Assembly (NCBI RefSeq): GCF_040096015.1
Contig: NZ_JBBMFO010000011.1
Coordinates: 1 to 51,590, forward strand
Origin: Peptoniphilus_A hominis
GTDB lineage: Bacteria > Bacillota > Clostridia > Tissierellales > Peptoniphilaceae
Direction of reading: 5' to 3'
DNA length: 51,590 bases
The notes under the pieces: model-generated
What the model saw: only the letters and a program-made list of their open reading frames with translations
The model's database searches: none
What the model was told of the DNA's origin: nothing
Program-made: the position numbers and the translations under genes
Part shown: one piece after another, positions 17,329 to 25,156 of the stretch
Position numbering within the stretch: the first letter of the stretch is position 1
How the letters are laid out: the number at the start of each line of letters is the position of its first letter

Positions 17329-18553
17329 TTGTCTTACCTCCTAAAGATTTAAAATCATCAAAAAAGTTTTTATAGGATTTTTCCACGCACTGGCTATCAT
17401 TAATTGTAATTGGACCATCTGCAAAAGTAGCTGCAATAGAGGCAGCCATGGCAATTCTATGGTCATTATAAGTATTTATTTTCCCAGACTTAAATTTTTC
17501 TACTCCCCTAAAGGAAAAGGAGTCTTCAAATAATTTTACTTCTACTCCCAAATTTTCCAGCATATCTACAGTGCTCTTTACCCTGTCGCTTTCCTTTAAC
17601 CTTAACCTCTTTATATTTATAACTTCCGTCTCTGTATTTGAAAGTGCCGCCATTATTGAAAGAATTGGAACGGCATCGGGCATATTTTTTGCATCTAGAA
17701 GAACATTTTTCTTCCCATCTCTTATTTTTTTTAGCTGAAAGTCTTCTTTAGAAATATTAACATAACCCAAGTCCCTTAAAAATTCTAAGGCATGCCTATC
17801 TCCCTGCAGTGAATTTTTATTAAGTCCCAGGACCTTTACGCCAGCTGCCAAAAAAAATAGTGCGTTGCTCCAGTCTTTTTCCACCACATAATTTGCTGGA
17901 GAAAATTTTCCCCTGCAAGTGAAAGAATTTTTACCTTCAATTACTTCAACTCCAAAATTTTTCATTACATCTATTGTCATGTCAATATAGGGCTTTGATT
18001 CAGTTTCACTTGTGAGCCTTATATTAAAATCTTCCTGGAAAAAGCCTGATGCAAGCATAAGTCCAGATATAAACTGGGAGCTAATATTCCCTGGAAGATT
18101 GAAATTAAAATCCTTTAGCTTTCCTCTTAAATAAATTGAATCTCCAACTTCTTTAAGATCTACTCCATGCTTGGGAAATTCATTGAAGTAGACAGAGTTA
18201 GTTCTCCCCACAAGACTTCCCCTCCTAATGACTTTTGACTCAAGACCAAGGGCGGCAAGGACTGGCAGCAAAAACCTAAGGGTAGAGCCACTTTCATTGA
18301 CATCAATAGTAACTGGTCCAGAGAATTTTTCTGGTGGATCAAAATAAAATTTATTTCCTATTTTTTTTACCCTAACCCCAAGGGCCTTTAGGGCATTAAG
18401 AGATGCCTCTATGTCCTTTGAAAGGTCATCAATCTCTATTACAGATTCTCCCCTTGCCAGCCCTCCACAAAAAATTGCACGATGGGCATAGGATTTTGAT
18501 GTAATTGCAGAAATTTCTCCAGATAATTTTTTATTTTCAATAATTCTATTCAT
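17318..18553 (-). CDS. aroA: 5-enolpyruvylshikimate-3-phosphate synthase
   Basis: Transfers enolpyruvyl from PEP to shikimate 3-phosphate. The 411 residues show the two-domain fold, with SKSYAHRAIFCG at the N-terminus, NESGSTLRFLLPVLAALG in the first domain, and LRLKESDRV and YNDHRIAMA in the second. The family's LxxxxGTxxRxL motif is replaced by the NESGSTLRFLLP form, common in clostridial enzymes. Overlaps with aroB (8 bases) and aroC (11 bases) point to translational coupling. Whether it is a glyphosate-tolerant class II type cannot be settled by eye. Confidence 0.95.
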   Translation of the reverse strand: MNRIIENKKLSGEISAITSKSYAHRAIFCGGLARGESVIEIDDLSKDIEASLNALKALGVRVKKIGNKFYFDPPEKFSGPVTIDVNESGSTLRFLLPVLAALGLESKVIRRGSLVGRTNSVYFNEFPKHGVDLKEVGDSIYLRGKLKDFNFNLPGNISSQFISGLMLASGFFQEDFNIRLTSETESKPYIDMTIDVMKNFGVEVIEGKNSFTCRGKFSPANYVVEKDWSNALFFLAAGVKVLGLNKNSLQGDRHALEFLRDLGYVNISKEDFQLKKIRDGKKNVLLDAKNMPDAVPILSIMAALSNTETEVINIKRLRLKESDRVKSTVDMLENLGVEVKLFEDSFSFRGVEKFKSGKINTYNDHRIAMAASIAATFADGPITINDSQCVEKSYKNFFDDFKSLGGKTNVI

Positions 18554-19589
18554 TTTCCTTACCTAAATCAATTATTTTTTTAAGCTCATCAAAAGTAATT
18601 TTTTTACTTATAACTTGACCAATTTTTACTGGAAGAATTACATTTATGAGATTTTTATTTATCTTCTTGTCGTGCTTTAAAATCTCCAAAATTTCTTCCG
18701 TCTCAAAGTCATAATCAGTTGGAAGATTATGATTTTTAAAGGCTCTTATTAAGTCTTCTGAGAAATCATCTTCCGCAAGCCCCATCTTGTAGGTAGCCCT
18801 TGCCATATAAATTGTTCCAATGCCAATGCTTTCGCCATGGTTTAGTTTATAATTTGAAAGAGATTCTATGCCATGACCGATAGTGTGACCCAGGTTTAGC
18901 TTTTGTCTCTTGCCCCTGTCCCTCTCGTCATCTCGCACAAAGTCCAGCTTAATATTTAAAGACTTATAAATAATTTTTTCATAGTCGAGTTTTTTTGCAG
19001 ATTTTAAATAATCAAAAAACTCCCTATCCCTTAAGACGGAATATTTAAAAATTTCTGCAAGTCCATTGTTAATATTTCTCTGGTCAAGACTTTCCAAAAA
19101 ACTGTAATCAATGTGGACATATTTTGGAAAATAAAAGGCGCCAATTTGATTTTTTAAATTCATAAAATTTATGCCATTTTTTCCGCCAACGGAAGAGTCG
19201 ATCATGGAAAGAAGTGTAGTTGGCACAGAGATAAAGTCAATTCCCCTAAGATAAGTTGCTGCCACAAAACCAGATATATCGCCAACAACACCGCCACCAA
19301 AAGCAATGATTATGTCCCCTCTGTTAAAATTATTTTCCAGCAAAAATTTATTTATACTTATATAGTTTTCCATGGACTTGGATTTTTCTCCAGCAGGAAA
19401 TTTATAAATAAAATAATTTAAGCCAGCCATAAGTTTTTTTAATCTCTCGCTGTAAATAGCAAATACAGTTTCGTCAGTTATAACTAAAAATTTTGCGTCT
19501 TCATTTTTAAATAAATAGTCCCTTAACTTTTCATCACTTTTATAATCAATATCTATTGTATAATTATTTTCTTTAACTTGAATTTTCAT
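18546..19589 (-). CDS. aroB: 3-dehydroquinate synthase
   Basis: Cyclises DAHP to 3-dehydroquinate using NAD. 347 residues with GGGVVGDISGFVAATYLRG (NAD and metal site), PTTLLSMIDSSVGGKNGIN, the KNQIGAFYFP loop, the metal-binding histidine segment LGHTIGHGIE and LNHGESIGIG. It is the promoter-proximal gene of the eight-gene aromatic operon. AGGAGT lies seven bases before the ATG. Confidence 0.95.
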   Translation of the reverse strand: MKIQVKENNYTIDIDYKSDEKLRDYLFKNEDAKFLVITDETVFAIYSERLKKLMAGLNYFIYKFPAGEKSKSMENYISINKFLLENNFNRGDIIIAFGGGVVGDISGFVAATYLRGIDFISVPTTLLSMIDSSVGGKNGINFMNLKNQIGAFYFPKYVHIDYSFLESLDQRNINNGLAEIFKYSVLRDREFFDYLKSAKKLDYEKIIYKSLNIKLDFVRDDERDRGKRQKLNLGHTIGHGIESLSNYKLNHGESIGIGTIYMARATYKMGLAEDDFSEDLIRAFKNHNLPTDYDFETEEILEILKHDKKINKNLINVILPVKIGQVISKKITFDELKKIIDLGKENE

Positions 19590-19616
19590 AAAACACTCCT
19601 ATGCCTTGCTCTCTCT

Positions 19617-19645
19617 ATAATAAAACAAAGATGCCTATAAATAAA
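19617..19645 (-). promoter_or_regulatory. Possible promoter of the aromatic operon
   Basis: Minus-strand TTTATT (19640-19645), a 17-base spacer and TATTAT (19617-19622), 28 bases before the aroB start. The boxes are only fair matches. No T-box or tryptophan-type attenuator was seen in this gap. Confidence 0.4.
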
Positions 19646-19694
19646 GAATCTTCTTGTTTTTAAGCTAAAATATTTTTACTTTATCTTAATATCG

Positions 19695-19723
19695 TTGAAA
19701 AGTTTCGCTATCTATATTAAAAT
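19695..19723 (+). promoter_or_regulatory. Promoter of the secreted-protein gene at 19789
   Basis: TTGAAA (19695-19700), 17-base spacer, TAAAAT (19718-19723). The predicted start of transcription is about 55 bases before the gene's ATG, leaving a short leader that contains a six-codon frame (19741-19761). Confidence 0.6.
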
Positions 19724-19788
19724 TTATTAGAGGTAATTAGATGAGAGATTATTTTAATTAAGATTATTTATTTTTTAGGAGGACAATC

Positions 19789-20397
19789 ATGAATTTATTT
19801 AAAAAATTCTTACTTTTAAGTTCATTACTTTTTGTATCTCTTCTACTTATATTTGCTAATTCTGATAAATTAAATATTAAAAAGGAAACTATAGATATTG
19901 ACCCTTCTGAAAACAAATTATTAACCTATGATGAAATGTTCAATACCATGCTAGAAGATGGATATACTGAAAGTGAAATATATTCTATTCTTGCTGGAGA
20001 TTTTTCAAATAATAATGAAGCTGAATTAAAAGATTTTTCTTATGCTACATTATCTAAAGCTTTAAATGTAAGTCCAGACTATAAACCTACATTAAAATTT
20101 TATATTCAAGTTGATTCTCGTCATGGTGCTTATTATATTTATAAAATCTTAAAAGTTGATATGAATAGACAGTATAATTCAAAATCAAAAACTTTTGCAG
20201 GTAACATATACTATAACTTAGAAACTAACACAAAAATTTATTACTCAATTAATGGAGACTTCTATAATAACGGTACAATTAACACTACTGGTGGCGGAAG
20301 TGTTGGTATTGGCGAAGGTGGTGAATTGTATTTTTCTCTAACAGGAGCATCTTCGCATTTTAAATATTTCTATGAAGAAGATTATGTTCACTATTAG
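19789..20397 (+). CDS. Secreted protein of unknown function
   Basis: I do not recognise this 202-residue protein. The first 23 residues (two Lys, then a long Leu/Ser/Phe stretch ending in IFANSD) form a clear Sec signal peptide with no lipobox cysteine. An acidic helical segment (about residues 45-90, YDEMFNTMLEDGYTESEI) follows. The C-terminal half is rich in Tyr, Asn, Gly and Thr with a beta-strand look and a glycine turn GGGSVGIGEGGE. AGGAGG precedes the ATG. It stands alone between two minus-strand operons, with its own promoter and terminator. The start of the broken gene at 32225 resembles its N-terminus in layout. Confidence 0.8.
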   Translation: MNLFKKFLLLSSLLFVSLLLIFANSDKLNIKKETIDIDPSENKLLTYDEMFNTMLEDGYTESEIYSILAGDFSNNNEAELKDFSYATLSKALNVSPDYKPTLKFYIQVDSRHGAYYIYKILKVDMNRQYNSKSKTFAGNIYYNLETNTKIYYSINGDFYNNGTINTTGGGSVGIGEGGELYFSLTGASSHFKYFYEEDYVHY

Positions 20398-20425
20398 TTA
20401 AAAATTAAAACTTAACATATTAATA

Positions 20426-20465
20426 AAGAGTGGGGACACATGCCGTCCTCACTCTTATTTTTTCT
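20426..20465 (+). terminator. Terminator between the secreted-protein gene and znuB
   Basis: Twelve-base arms (AAGAGTGGGGAC / GTCCTCACTCTT, one G-T pair) at 20426-20456, then a T-rich tract on the plus strand. It overlaps the stop codon of the convergent znuB gene, which reads into it from the other side with a weaker U tract. Confidence 0.85.
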
Positions 20466-21246
20466 TTATTAAAAGTATAATTGTTAAAAATAAAACTCCA
20501 ATTAATACAATTGCCCCGCCTGGCTTTAGTCCTATATAAAAGGATGCCACAAGCCCTGTTATTGTAAAAATAAAACCAAAGATTGATGCAAGTATAGTGG
20601 TCTTTAAGTATCCCAGCTTAAACTGCATGGCTGATGCCACTGGCACTACCATTAGTGATGATATAATTAAAATCCCAACAGTTCTTGCAGAGACAGAAAT
20701 TGTAACTGCAATTAAAATCATAAAAATTAAATTTACCCTATCAACATTTACTCCTGATAATCTCGCCGATGACTCGTCAAAGGAAATATACATGAGGTCA
20801 GTAAAAAGATAGAAAAATAAAATAAATACCACTACTGAAACTATTAAGATCAAATAAAAATCAAATTCTGGTATGGCAATTATAGAGCCGAAAAGATATT
20901 CTTCGAAGTTGGCACTTGTCTTTACAAAACCAGAAAAAAGTGATGCTAGACCAATGCCTGTGCTCATTAAGATTGCAGAGGAAATTTCTTGATAACCAGG
21001 AAATTTTGTCCTCACATATTCCAAAAATAAAGAGCCGAGAACACACAAGACTAGGGCTCCAAGAACTGGCGAAGTTGAAGTGATTAGTCCCAGCATTACA
21101 CCAGCAAGGGACACATGGGATAGGGCATCGCCTATTACAGAAATCTTTTTATTGACAACTACAACACCCATGCAAGGGATAATTATTGACAAGAAGGCTC
21201 CAACTATTAGTGCCTTTATCATGTATGAATATTGAAAGATTTCCAT
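20455..21246 (-). CDS. znuB: Zinc/manganese-type ABC transporter permease
   Basis: 263-residue integral membrane protein of the ABC-3 family (ZnuB/MntB/TroC). It has about eight hydrophobic segments, the conserved early GDALSHVSLAGVMLG stretch and SARTVGILIISSLMVVPVA near the C-terminus. Its stop codon lies in the intergenic terminator. The start shares one base with the stop of the ATPase gene. The metal is inferred as zinc from the histidine-rich binding protein in the same operon. Confidence 0.9.
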   Translation of the reverse strand: MEIFQYSYMIKALIVGAFLSIIIPCMGVVVVNKKISVIGDALSHVSLAGVMLGLITSTSPVLGALVLCVLGSLFLEYVRTKFPGYQEISSAILMSTGIGLASLFSGFVKTSANFEEYLFGSIIAIPEFDFYLILIVSVVVFILFFYLFTDLMYISFDESSARLSGVNVDRVNLIFMILIAVTISVSARTVGILIISSLMVVPVASAMQFKLGYLKTTILASIFGFIFTITGLVASFYIGLKPGGAIVLIGVLFLTIILLIKKK

Positions 21247-21905
21247 TATTTCACTTCCCTAATTTTTTCGTCTTTTATCTCAAAAACTTTATTTACATTT
21301 TCTTCCACTTCTTCAAGATTGTGGGTGATCATTAAAATTGTAATATTGTGTTCTCTATTGATGTGGCTCAAAAGATGAAATAGTGAATCCTTAGATTCTC
21401 TGTCCACACCAGTCATGGGCTCGTCTAAGATTAAAAACTCAGGTGTGGCTACAAGGGTCTTGGCAATTAAAACTCTCTGCCTTTGACCACCAGATAACTC
21501 AGTGTACAGTCTATCCTTATATTTTTCCATGCCAACAAGACTTAGGTTATTTGTAATTTTTTCCCTGTCATAAGATTTTAATTTTCTAAAGCCCTTGTTC
21601 TTTGGATAAAGTGCAAGAGACAATAATTCTGTAACTGTTATTGGAAATTCCAAAGAAGATGGGACAGATAGTTGTGGCACATAGCCAATATCCTTTAATC
21701 CATTTTTTGTATAAAAAGAAACAGTGCCGGTAAGTGGTTTAAGTTGATTTAAAATCAGCTTAACTAAAGTCGACTTTCCGGCACCGTTAGAACCTATAAG
21801 GGCGATATAGTCGCCCCTATAGACATCAAAATTTATATCATCTAAAACTAAGTCATCGCTGTATTTAAAGCTTAGATTTTTGATTTCTAACAATTTTTCC
21901 TTCAC
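21246..21905 (-). CDS. znuC: Zinc/manganese-type ABC transporter ATPase
   Basis: 219-residue single ABC domain: Walker A GSNGAGKST, Q-loop in YVPQLSVP, signature LSGGQRQRV, Walker B LILDEPMTGVD and the switch histidine in MITHN. The one-base overlaps with both neighbours (znuA stop/start and znuB) show a compact three-gene operon. Confidence 0.92.
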   Translation of the reverse strand: MKEKLLEIKNLSFKYSDDLVLDDINFDVYRGDYIALIGSNGAGKSTLVKLILNQLKPLTGTVSFYTKNGLKDIGYVPQLSVPSSLEFPITVTELLSLALYPKNKGFRKLKSYDREKITNNLSLVGMEKYKDRLYTELSGGQRQRVLIAKTLVATPEFLILDEPMTGVDRESKDSLFHLLSHINREHNITILMITHNLEEVEENVNKVFEIKDEKIREVK

Positions 21906-22942
21906 TATTTTAAAGCACCTACTAAATTTTCTAAATTTTCTTCCATGATGCTAAAATAATCTTCATTATTTTTTATTTGTTCTTCGCTTAATCCTTCAAT
22001 TGGTGAAAGGACCTTCACAAGGCATCCCGTTTCATCGGCAATAATTTTTGAAACTTTTGGATCAATTAACTCTTCTGTGAAAATAGTTGTGATTTTATTT
22101 TCTTTTACATAGTTAATTATCTCAGCCATTTTCTTTGCATCTGGCTCAGTTTCTGCATTTATACCCTTTATACCAATTTGAGTCAAATTGTAGTCCTTGC
22201 ATAAGTATCCATAAGCTTCATGGCTAACTACAATAGTCTTATTTGGAAGAGGGCTTAATTGTTCAGAATATTTTGCATCAAGTTCATCTAACATTTTAGC
22301 ATATTTTTGGTAATTTGACTCATAATAATCTGCATTTTCTTTGTCAAGTTCCACTAAAGCATTCTTTATGTTTTCCATTTCAATTTTTGCATTCTTTGGT
22401 GAAATCCAAACATGGGGATCCATTAGTCCATGGTGGTGACCTTCATGTTCATGATCCTCAGCTTCGTGATTTTGGTTGTTTTCAGCTGCTTCATGATTGT
22501 GATTTTCTTCTGCCCCTTCATGGTCGTGGTCATGATCTTCATCTTCGTGGTCATGATTTGACTTAATAAGTTCCACGCCTTCTGAAGCTTCCACTACTTT
22601 TAAATCCTTATTTGATAGAGAATCAATTACCTTGTCAGTCCATGATTCAAGACCTGCACCATTGTAGATAAATAAATCTGCATTTTCGAGTTTTTTTATG
22701 GCATTAGTATCTGGTTCCCAGCCATGAGGTTCAGTACCTTGTGGCATTACCATCTCAACATCAAGCTTGTCGCCAGCAATCTTTTTGGCAAAGTCATAGA
22801 TTGGATAAACTGAGGCATAAACCTTTAGCCCTTCCTTGTTTTCTGTATCTTTCCCAGCATCCTTTGTTTCTGCTGCCTTAGAACAGCCTGAGAATAAAAC
22901 TATTCCCGCTAATAAAATTAATAATTTTTTAATATTTTTCAT
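21905..22942 (-). CDS. znuA: Zinc-binding lipoprotein of the ABC importer
   Basis: 345-residue cluster A-I binding protein, exported and lipid-anchored: signal peptide ending in the lipobox LFSGC with C20. Residues about 126-171 are a loop packed with His, Asp and Glu (more than fifteen histidines), typical of zinc-specific ZnuA/AdcA. Conserved metal-ligand regions are visible: GTEPHGWEPD, HVWISPKNA, VVSHEAYGYL and the C-terminal EELIDPK. It is the first gene of the operon, with AGGAGG before the ATG and a Fur-type box over the predicted transcription start. Zinc is well supported over manganese because of the His loop. Confidence 0.93.
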   Translation of the reverse strand: MKNIKKLLILLAGIVLFSGCSKAAETKDAGKDTENKEGLKVYASVYPIYDFAKKIAGDKLDVEMVMPQGTEPHGWEPDTNAIKKLENADLFIYNGAGLESWTDKVIDSLSNKDLKVVEASEGVELIKSNHDHEDEDHDHDHEGAEENHNHEAAENNQNHEAEDHEHEGHHHGLMDPHVWISPKNAKIEMENIKNALVELDKENADYYESNYQKYAKMLDELDAKYSEQLSPLPNKTIVVSHEAYGYLCKDYNLTQIGIKGINAETEPDAKKMAEIINYVKENKITTIFTEELIDPKVSKIIADETGCLVKVLSPIEGLSEEQIKNNEDYFSIMEENLENLVGALK

Positions 22943-22965
22943 TTTTCTTTTTTCCTCCTAAACAA

Positions 22966-22980
22966 TAATGATTTCCATTA
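22966..22980. promoter_or_regulatory. Candidate Zur/Fur operator
   Basis: Inverted repeat TAATG-ATTTC-CATTA. With its flanks (ATAATGAT...CATTA) it matches much of the classic Fur/Zur box. It begins four bases downstream of the znuA -10 and so covers the predicted transcription start. The divergent gene encodes a Fur-family regulator. Confidence 0.65.
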
Positions 22981-22983
22981 ATT

Positions 22984-22992
22984 ATTATAGCA
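22984..22992 (-). promoter_or_regulatory. Extended -10 promoter of znuABC
   Basis: Minus strand reads TGCTATAAT (TG, one base, consensus TATAAT). The -35 is poor. It is placed directly next to the candidate operator. Confidence 0.7.
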
Positions 22993-23036
22993 AAATTTTT
23001 TCATTTTTAAAGTAATTTTTTAAATTAAATAAATTT

Positions 23037-23045
23037 TGATATAAT
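23037..23045 (+). promoter_or_regulatory. Extended -10 promoter of the Fur-family gene
   Basis: TGATATAAT (TG, one base, TATAAT). Transcription would start near 23052, too close to the TTG at 23056 for that codon to have a ribosome site; this supports the start at 23074. Confidence 0.7.
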
Positions 23046-23073
23046 ACTTATAAGATTGAAAGCAGGTGAATTT

Positions 23074-23490
23074 TTGAAAAATTTTGAAGATATATTAAAG
23101 AAAAATAATTTAAAGGTAACTAAGGGAAGGCTTGCCCTTTTGGATCTTCTATATAATTCTCATGTACCCATGAATACAGAGGAAATTTTTGAAGCTGTGG
23201 ACAAAAAATCTCTGCCTAGCTTCACTTCCCTTTACAGGATGCTAAATGAACTTACTGATAAAAATATTTTGAAGAAAAACTTGTATCACAATGGACTTTA
23301 TTATTTTGAATTTGCAAATATGGGTCACAGACACTACATAGTTTGCGACAAATGCGGCAAAATTTCTGCCATAGAAAATTGTCCAATTTCAGATTTCGAA
23401 AAAATTGCTGAAGAAGAAACTGGCTACACTGTCACAAACCATATAGTTGAACTTCGTGGCATCTGTCCTGACTGCCAAAAAAATAGATAA
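23074..23490 (+). CDS. zur: Fur-family regulator, probably Zur
   Basis: About 138 residues. An N-terminal winged helix (VTKGRLALLDLLY, FTSLYRMLNELTDKNIL) is followed by a dimerisation/metal domain with HRHYIVCDKCGK and GICPDCQ, giving the two CxxC pairs of the structural zinc site. The TTG at 23074 is chosen because AGGTGA lies just before it. An in-frame TTG at 23056 is too near the predicted transcription start. Its divergent position to znuABC with a shared operator region makes it most likely the zinc repressor Zur; Fur or PerR specificity cannot be excluded by sequence alone. Confidence 0.85.
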   Translation: MKNFEDILKKNNLKVTKGRLALLDLLYNSHVPMNTEEIFEAVDKKSLPSFTSLYRMLNELTDKNILKKNLYHNGLYYFEFANMGHRHYIVCDKCGKISAIENCPISDFEKIAEEETGYTVTNHIVELRGICPDCQKNR

Positions 23491-23529
23491 ACCACATTGT
23501 GGAATACTATTCACATGGCAAAATATTTC

Positions 23530-23557
23530 TTTACTTTTTCTATCATAGAGTTATAAT
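23530..23557 (+). promoter_or_regulatory. Promoter-like sequence downstream of the Fur-family gene
   Basis: TTTACT (23530-23535), 16-base spacer, TATAAT (23552-23557). No open frame follows before the strong terminator at 23615, so it may drive a short RNA. Confidence 0.5.
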
Positions 23558-23563
23558 ATATTA

Positions 23564-23655
23564 AGTAAAATAAAAATTTATTTTACGTCCTTTACTTATA
23601 TTTTGGCAAAAAAGAAGAGGCTTCTGTTCACCCCGCAGAAGCCTCTTTTGTCTTT
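23564..23655 (+). ncRNA. Candidate small RNA of about 90 nt
   Basis: The segment runs from the predicted start of the promoter above to the terminator hairpin. It contains a perfect 10-base inverted repeat around AA (arms 23565-23574 and 23577-23586) and the 12-base terminator stem. No ATG, GTG or TTG with a ribosome site was noticed. This is a structural guess only; the hairpin also serves the flanking genes. Confidence 0.3.
23615..23655. terminator. Bidirectional terminator
   Basis: Perfect 12-base arms AAGAGGCTTCTG / CAGAAGCCTCTT around a 9-base loop (23615-23647), with T-rich tracts on both strands. It separates the convergent Fur-family and antiporter genes. Confidence 0.92.
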
Positions 23656-23665
23656 ATTATTGATA

Positions 23666-24964
23666 TTAAATTAAGGTTGTGACAAATCCGCCTATTAAAA
23701 TTAGTGGCACTCCAAAGAAACAAATTTGTGGAATACAAGTATCCTTGATGTGCTCATGTTGCCCGTCAACTGAAAGACCAGATGTAGGTCCTAAAGTTGT
23801 ATCAGATGCTGGTGAACCTGCATCCCCACAAGCTGCTGCTACAGTTACAAGTAAAATAGTAGCTGGAATTGAATATCCAAGACTTGATGCAATTGGCACA
23901 TAAATTGCTGAAATAATAGGAACTGTACCAAAGGATGTTCCTATTCCAAGAGTAATCATAAGTCCTAAAAGAATCATTACATAGGATGCTACAAGTTTTG
24001 AGCCACCTAAGAATTTAGTCGCTACTTGAACTAAATCGTCAACTGCTCCACACTCTTTAACTACTTCTGCATATCCTGCTGCCAAGAGCATTACAAAGGC
24101 AATAAATCCCATCATCTTAATGCCACCGTCAAGCATCTTTTGCATATCAGACCACTTAACTACGCCTGTTACAACTACAAATATTAGTCCAATTAAGGCT
24201 CCAAGTGGAAGTGAGTTTGTGAGAATTTGAACAACAACTGTTATTACTCCAGATAAAAGAACAATTATGTGTTTCTTTTCCAATTTTTCTGGCACTTCAA
24301 TTATTTTACCTTCAACACTTTTAGTGTCATATTCCTTATCCTTCATAAAGAAAATCAAGCCAGCACATAGACCTAAAAACATTATAAGTGCAACTATCCA
24401 GTTAGTTCCTGTTACATCCTTATCTGTAATAGTAAGTCCTGATCTAGCAAAGGAATCTACAATCAAGCCGTGAAATATTGCACCATAACCAATAGGTAGG
24501 GCAATATAAGGTGCCTTGAGTCCGAAACCAAAGGAAACAGAAAGCATCTTTCTGTTCATTTTCATCTTGTTAGTCACTGCTAGAAGTGGTGGTATTAAAA
24601 TTGGTATAAAAGCTATGTGAATTGGAATTATTGTTTCTGCCGCTATAGCAATTACAATTATAATTGCACATAGTAAAATTTTATTGTCCTTAACTAGCGA
24701 ACCAATCTTCTTAGCCATTATATCTGCTGCACCAGTTTCTTGCATACAATAAGCCAGTGAACCTAATAGTATATAACTAAGAGCTGTTTCTGCATTATTT
24801 CCCATTCCTCCTATGAGAAGTTTCATCGTTTCTGTAATTCCTGTTCCAGAAAAAAGTCCTGCACATACTGCTGAAATCATCAGCGAGAAAAATACAGGGA
24901 CTTTTGCTAAACATAAGGCTGCCAAAATAATTACTGACAGCACAACTGCATTTGTAAAAATCAT
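23666..24964 (-). CDS. NhaC-like Na+/H+ antiporter family transporter
   Basis: 432-residue protein with about twelve hydrophobic segments. The C-terminal motif ACGDAGSPASDTTLGPTSGL followed by DTCIPQ is the hallmark of the NhaC/Na+-H+ antiporter-like group, as are TIIPIHIAFIPILIPPLL and IGTSFGTVPIISAIYVP in the two pseudo-symmetric halves. Members assigned experimentally exchange sodium for protons or for organic acids or amino acids, so the substrate is open. AAGGAG precedes the ATG. It is a single-gene unit between two terminators. Confidence 0.82.
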   Translation of the reverse strand: MIFTNAVVLSVIILAALCLAKVPVFFSLMISAVCAGLFSGTGITETMKLLIGGMGNNAETALSYILLGSLAYCMQETGAADIMAKKIGSLVKDNKILLCAIIIVIAIAAETIIPIHIAFIPILIPPLLAVTNKMKMNRKMLSVSFGFGLKAPYIALPIGYGAIFHGLIVDSFARSGLTITDKDVTGTNWIVALIMFLGLCAGLIFFMKDKEYDTKSVEGKIIEVPEKLEKKHIIVLLSGVITVVVQILTNSLPLGALIGLIFVVVTGVVKWSDMQKMLDGGIKMMGFIAFVMLLAAGYAEVVKECGAVDDLVQVATKFLGGSKLVASYVMILLGLMITLGIGTSFGTVPIISAIYVPIASSLGYSIPATILLVTVAAACGDAGSPASDTTLGPTSGLSVDGQHEHIKDTCIPQICFFGVPLILIGGFVTTLI

Positions 24965-25029
24965 TTTTCTCTCCTCTTCTTTCTAATTTCCTTTTACCCC
25001 TTTTATACATTTTAATCTAATTTTTTCAT

Positions 25030-25065
25030 AAAAAAAAGACTTTTCTGTAATTAGAAAAATCTTTT
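25030..25065 (-). terminator. Terminator after ftsH (upstream of the antiporter)
   Basis: Thirteen-base arms (AAAAGATTTTTCT / AGAAAAGTCTTTT, one G-T pair) at 25034-25065 with an eight-base T run on the minus strand. It lies about 90 bases after the ftsH stop and 70 bases before the antiporter ATG. It could also act as an attenuator for the antiporter gene. Confidence 0.65.
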
Positions 25066-25156
25066 CTATAATAAATATTAATTTAACTATGGTGTAAAAG
25101 AAAAATCTTCTTGACCTAAAATTAGTTGTTTATGGGTTTTTTATATGTTTTTGCCT

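Noticed and set aside
19590..19694. T-box or attenuator upstream of aroB
   Set aside because: No GGTGGxACCGCG-like core and no terminator hairpin are present in this short gap.
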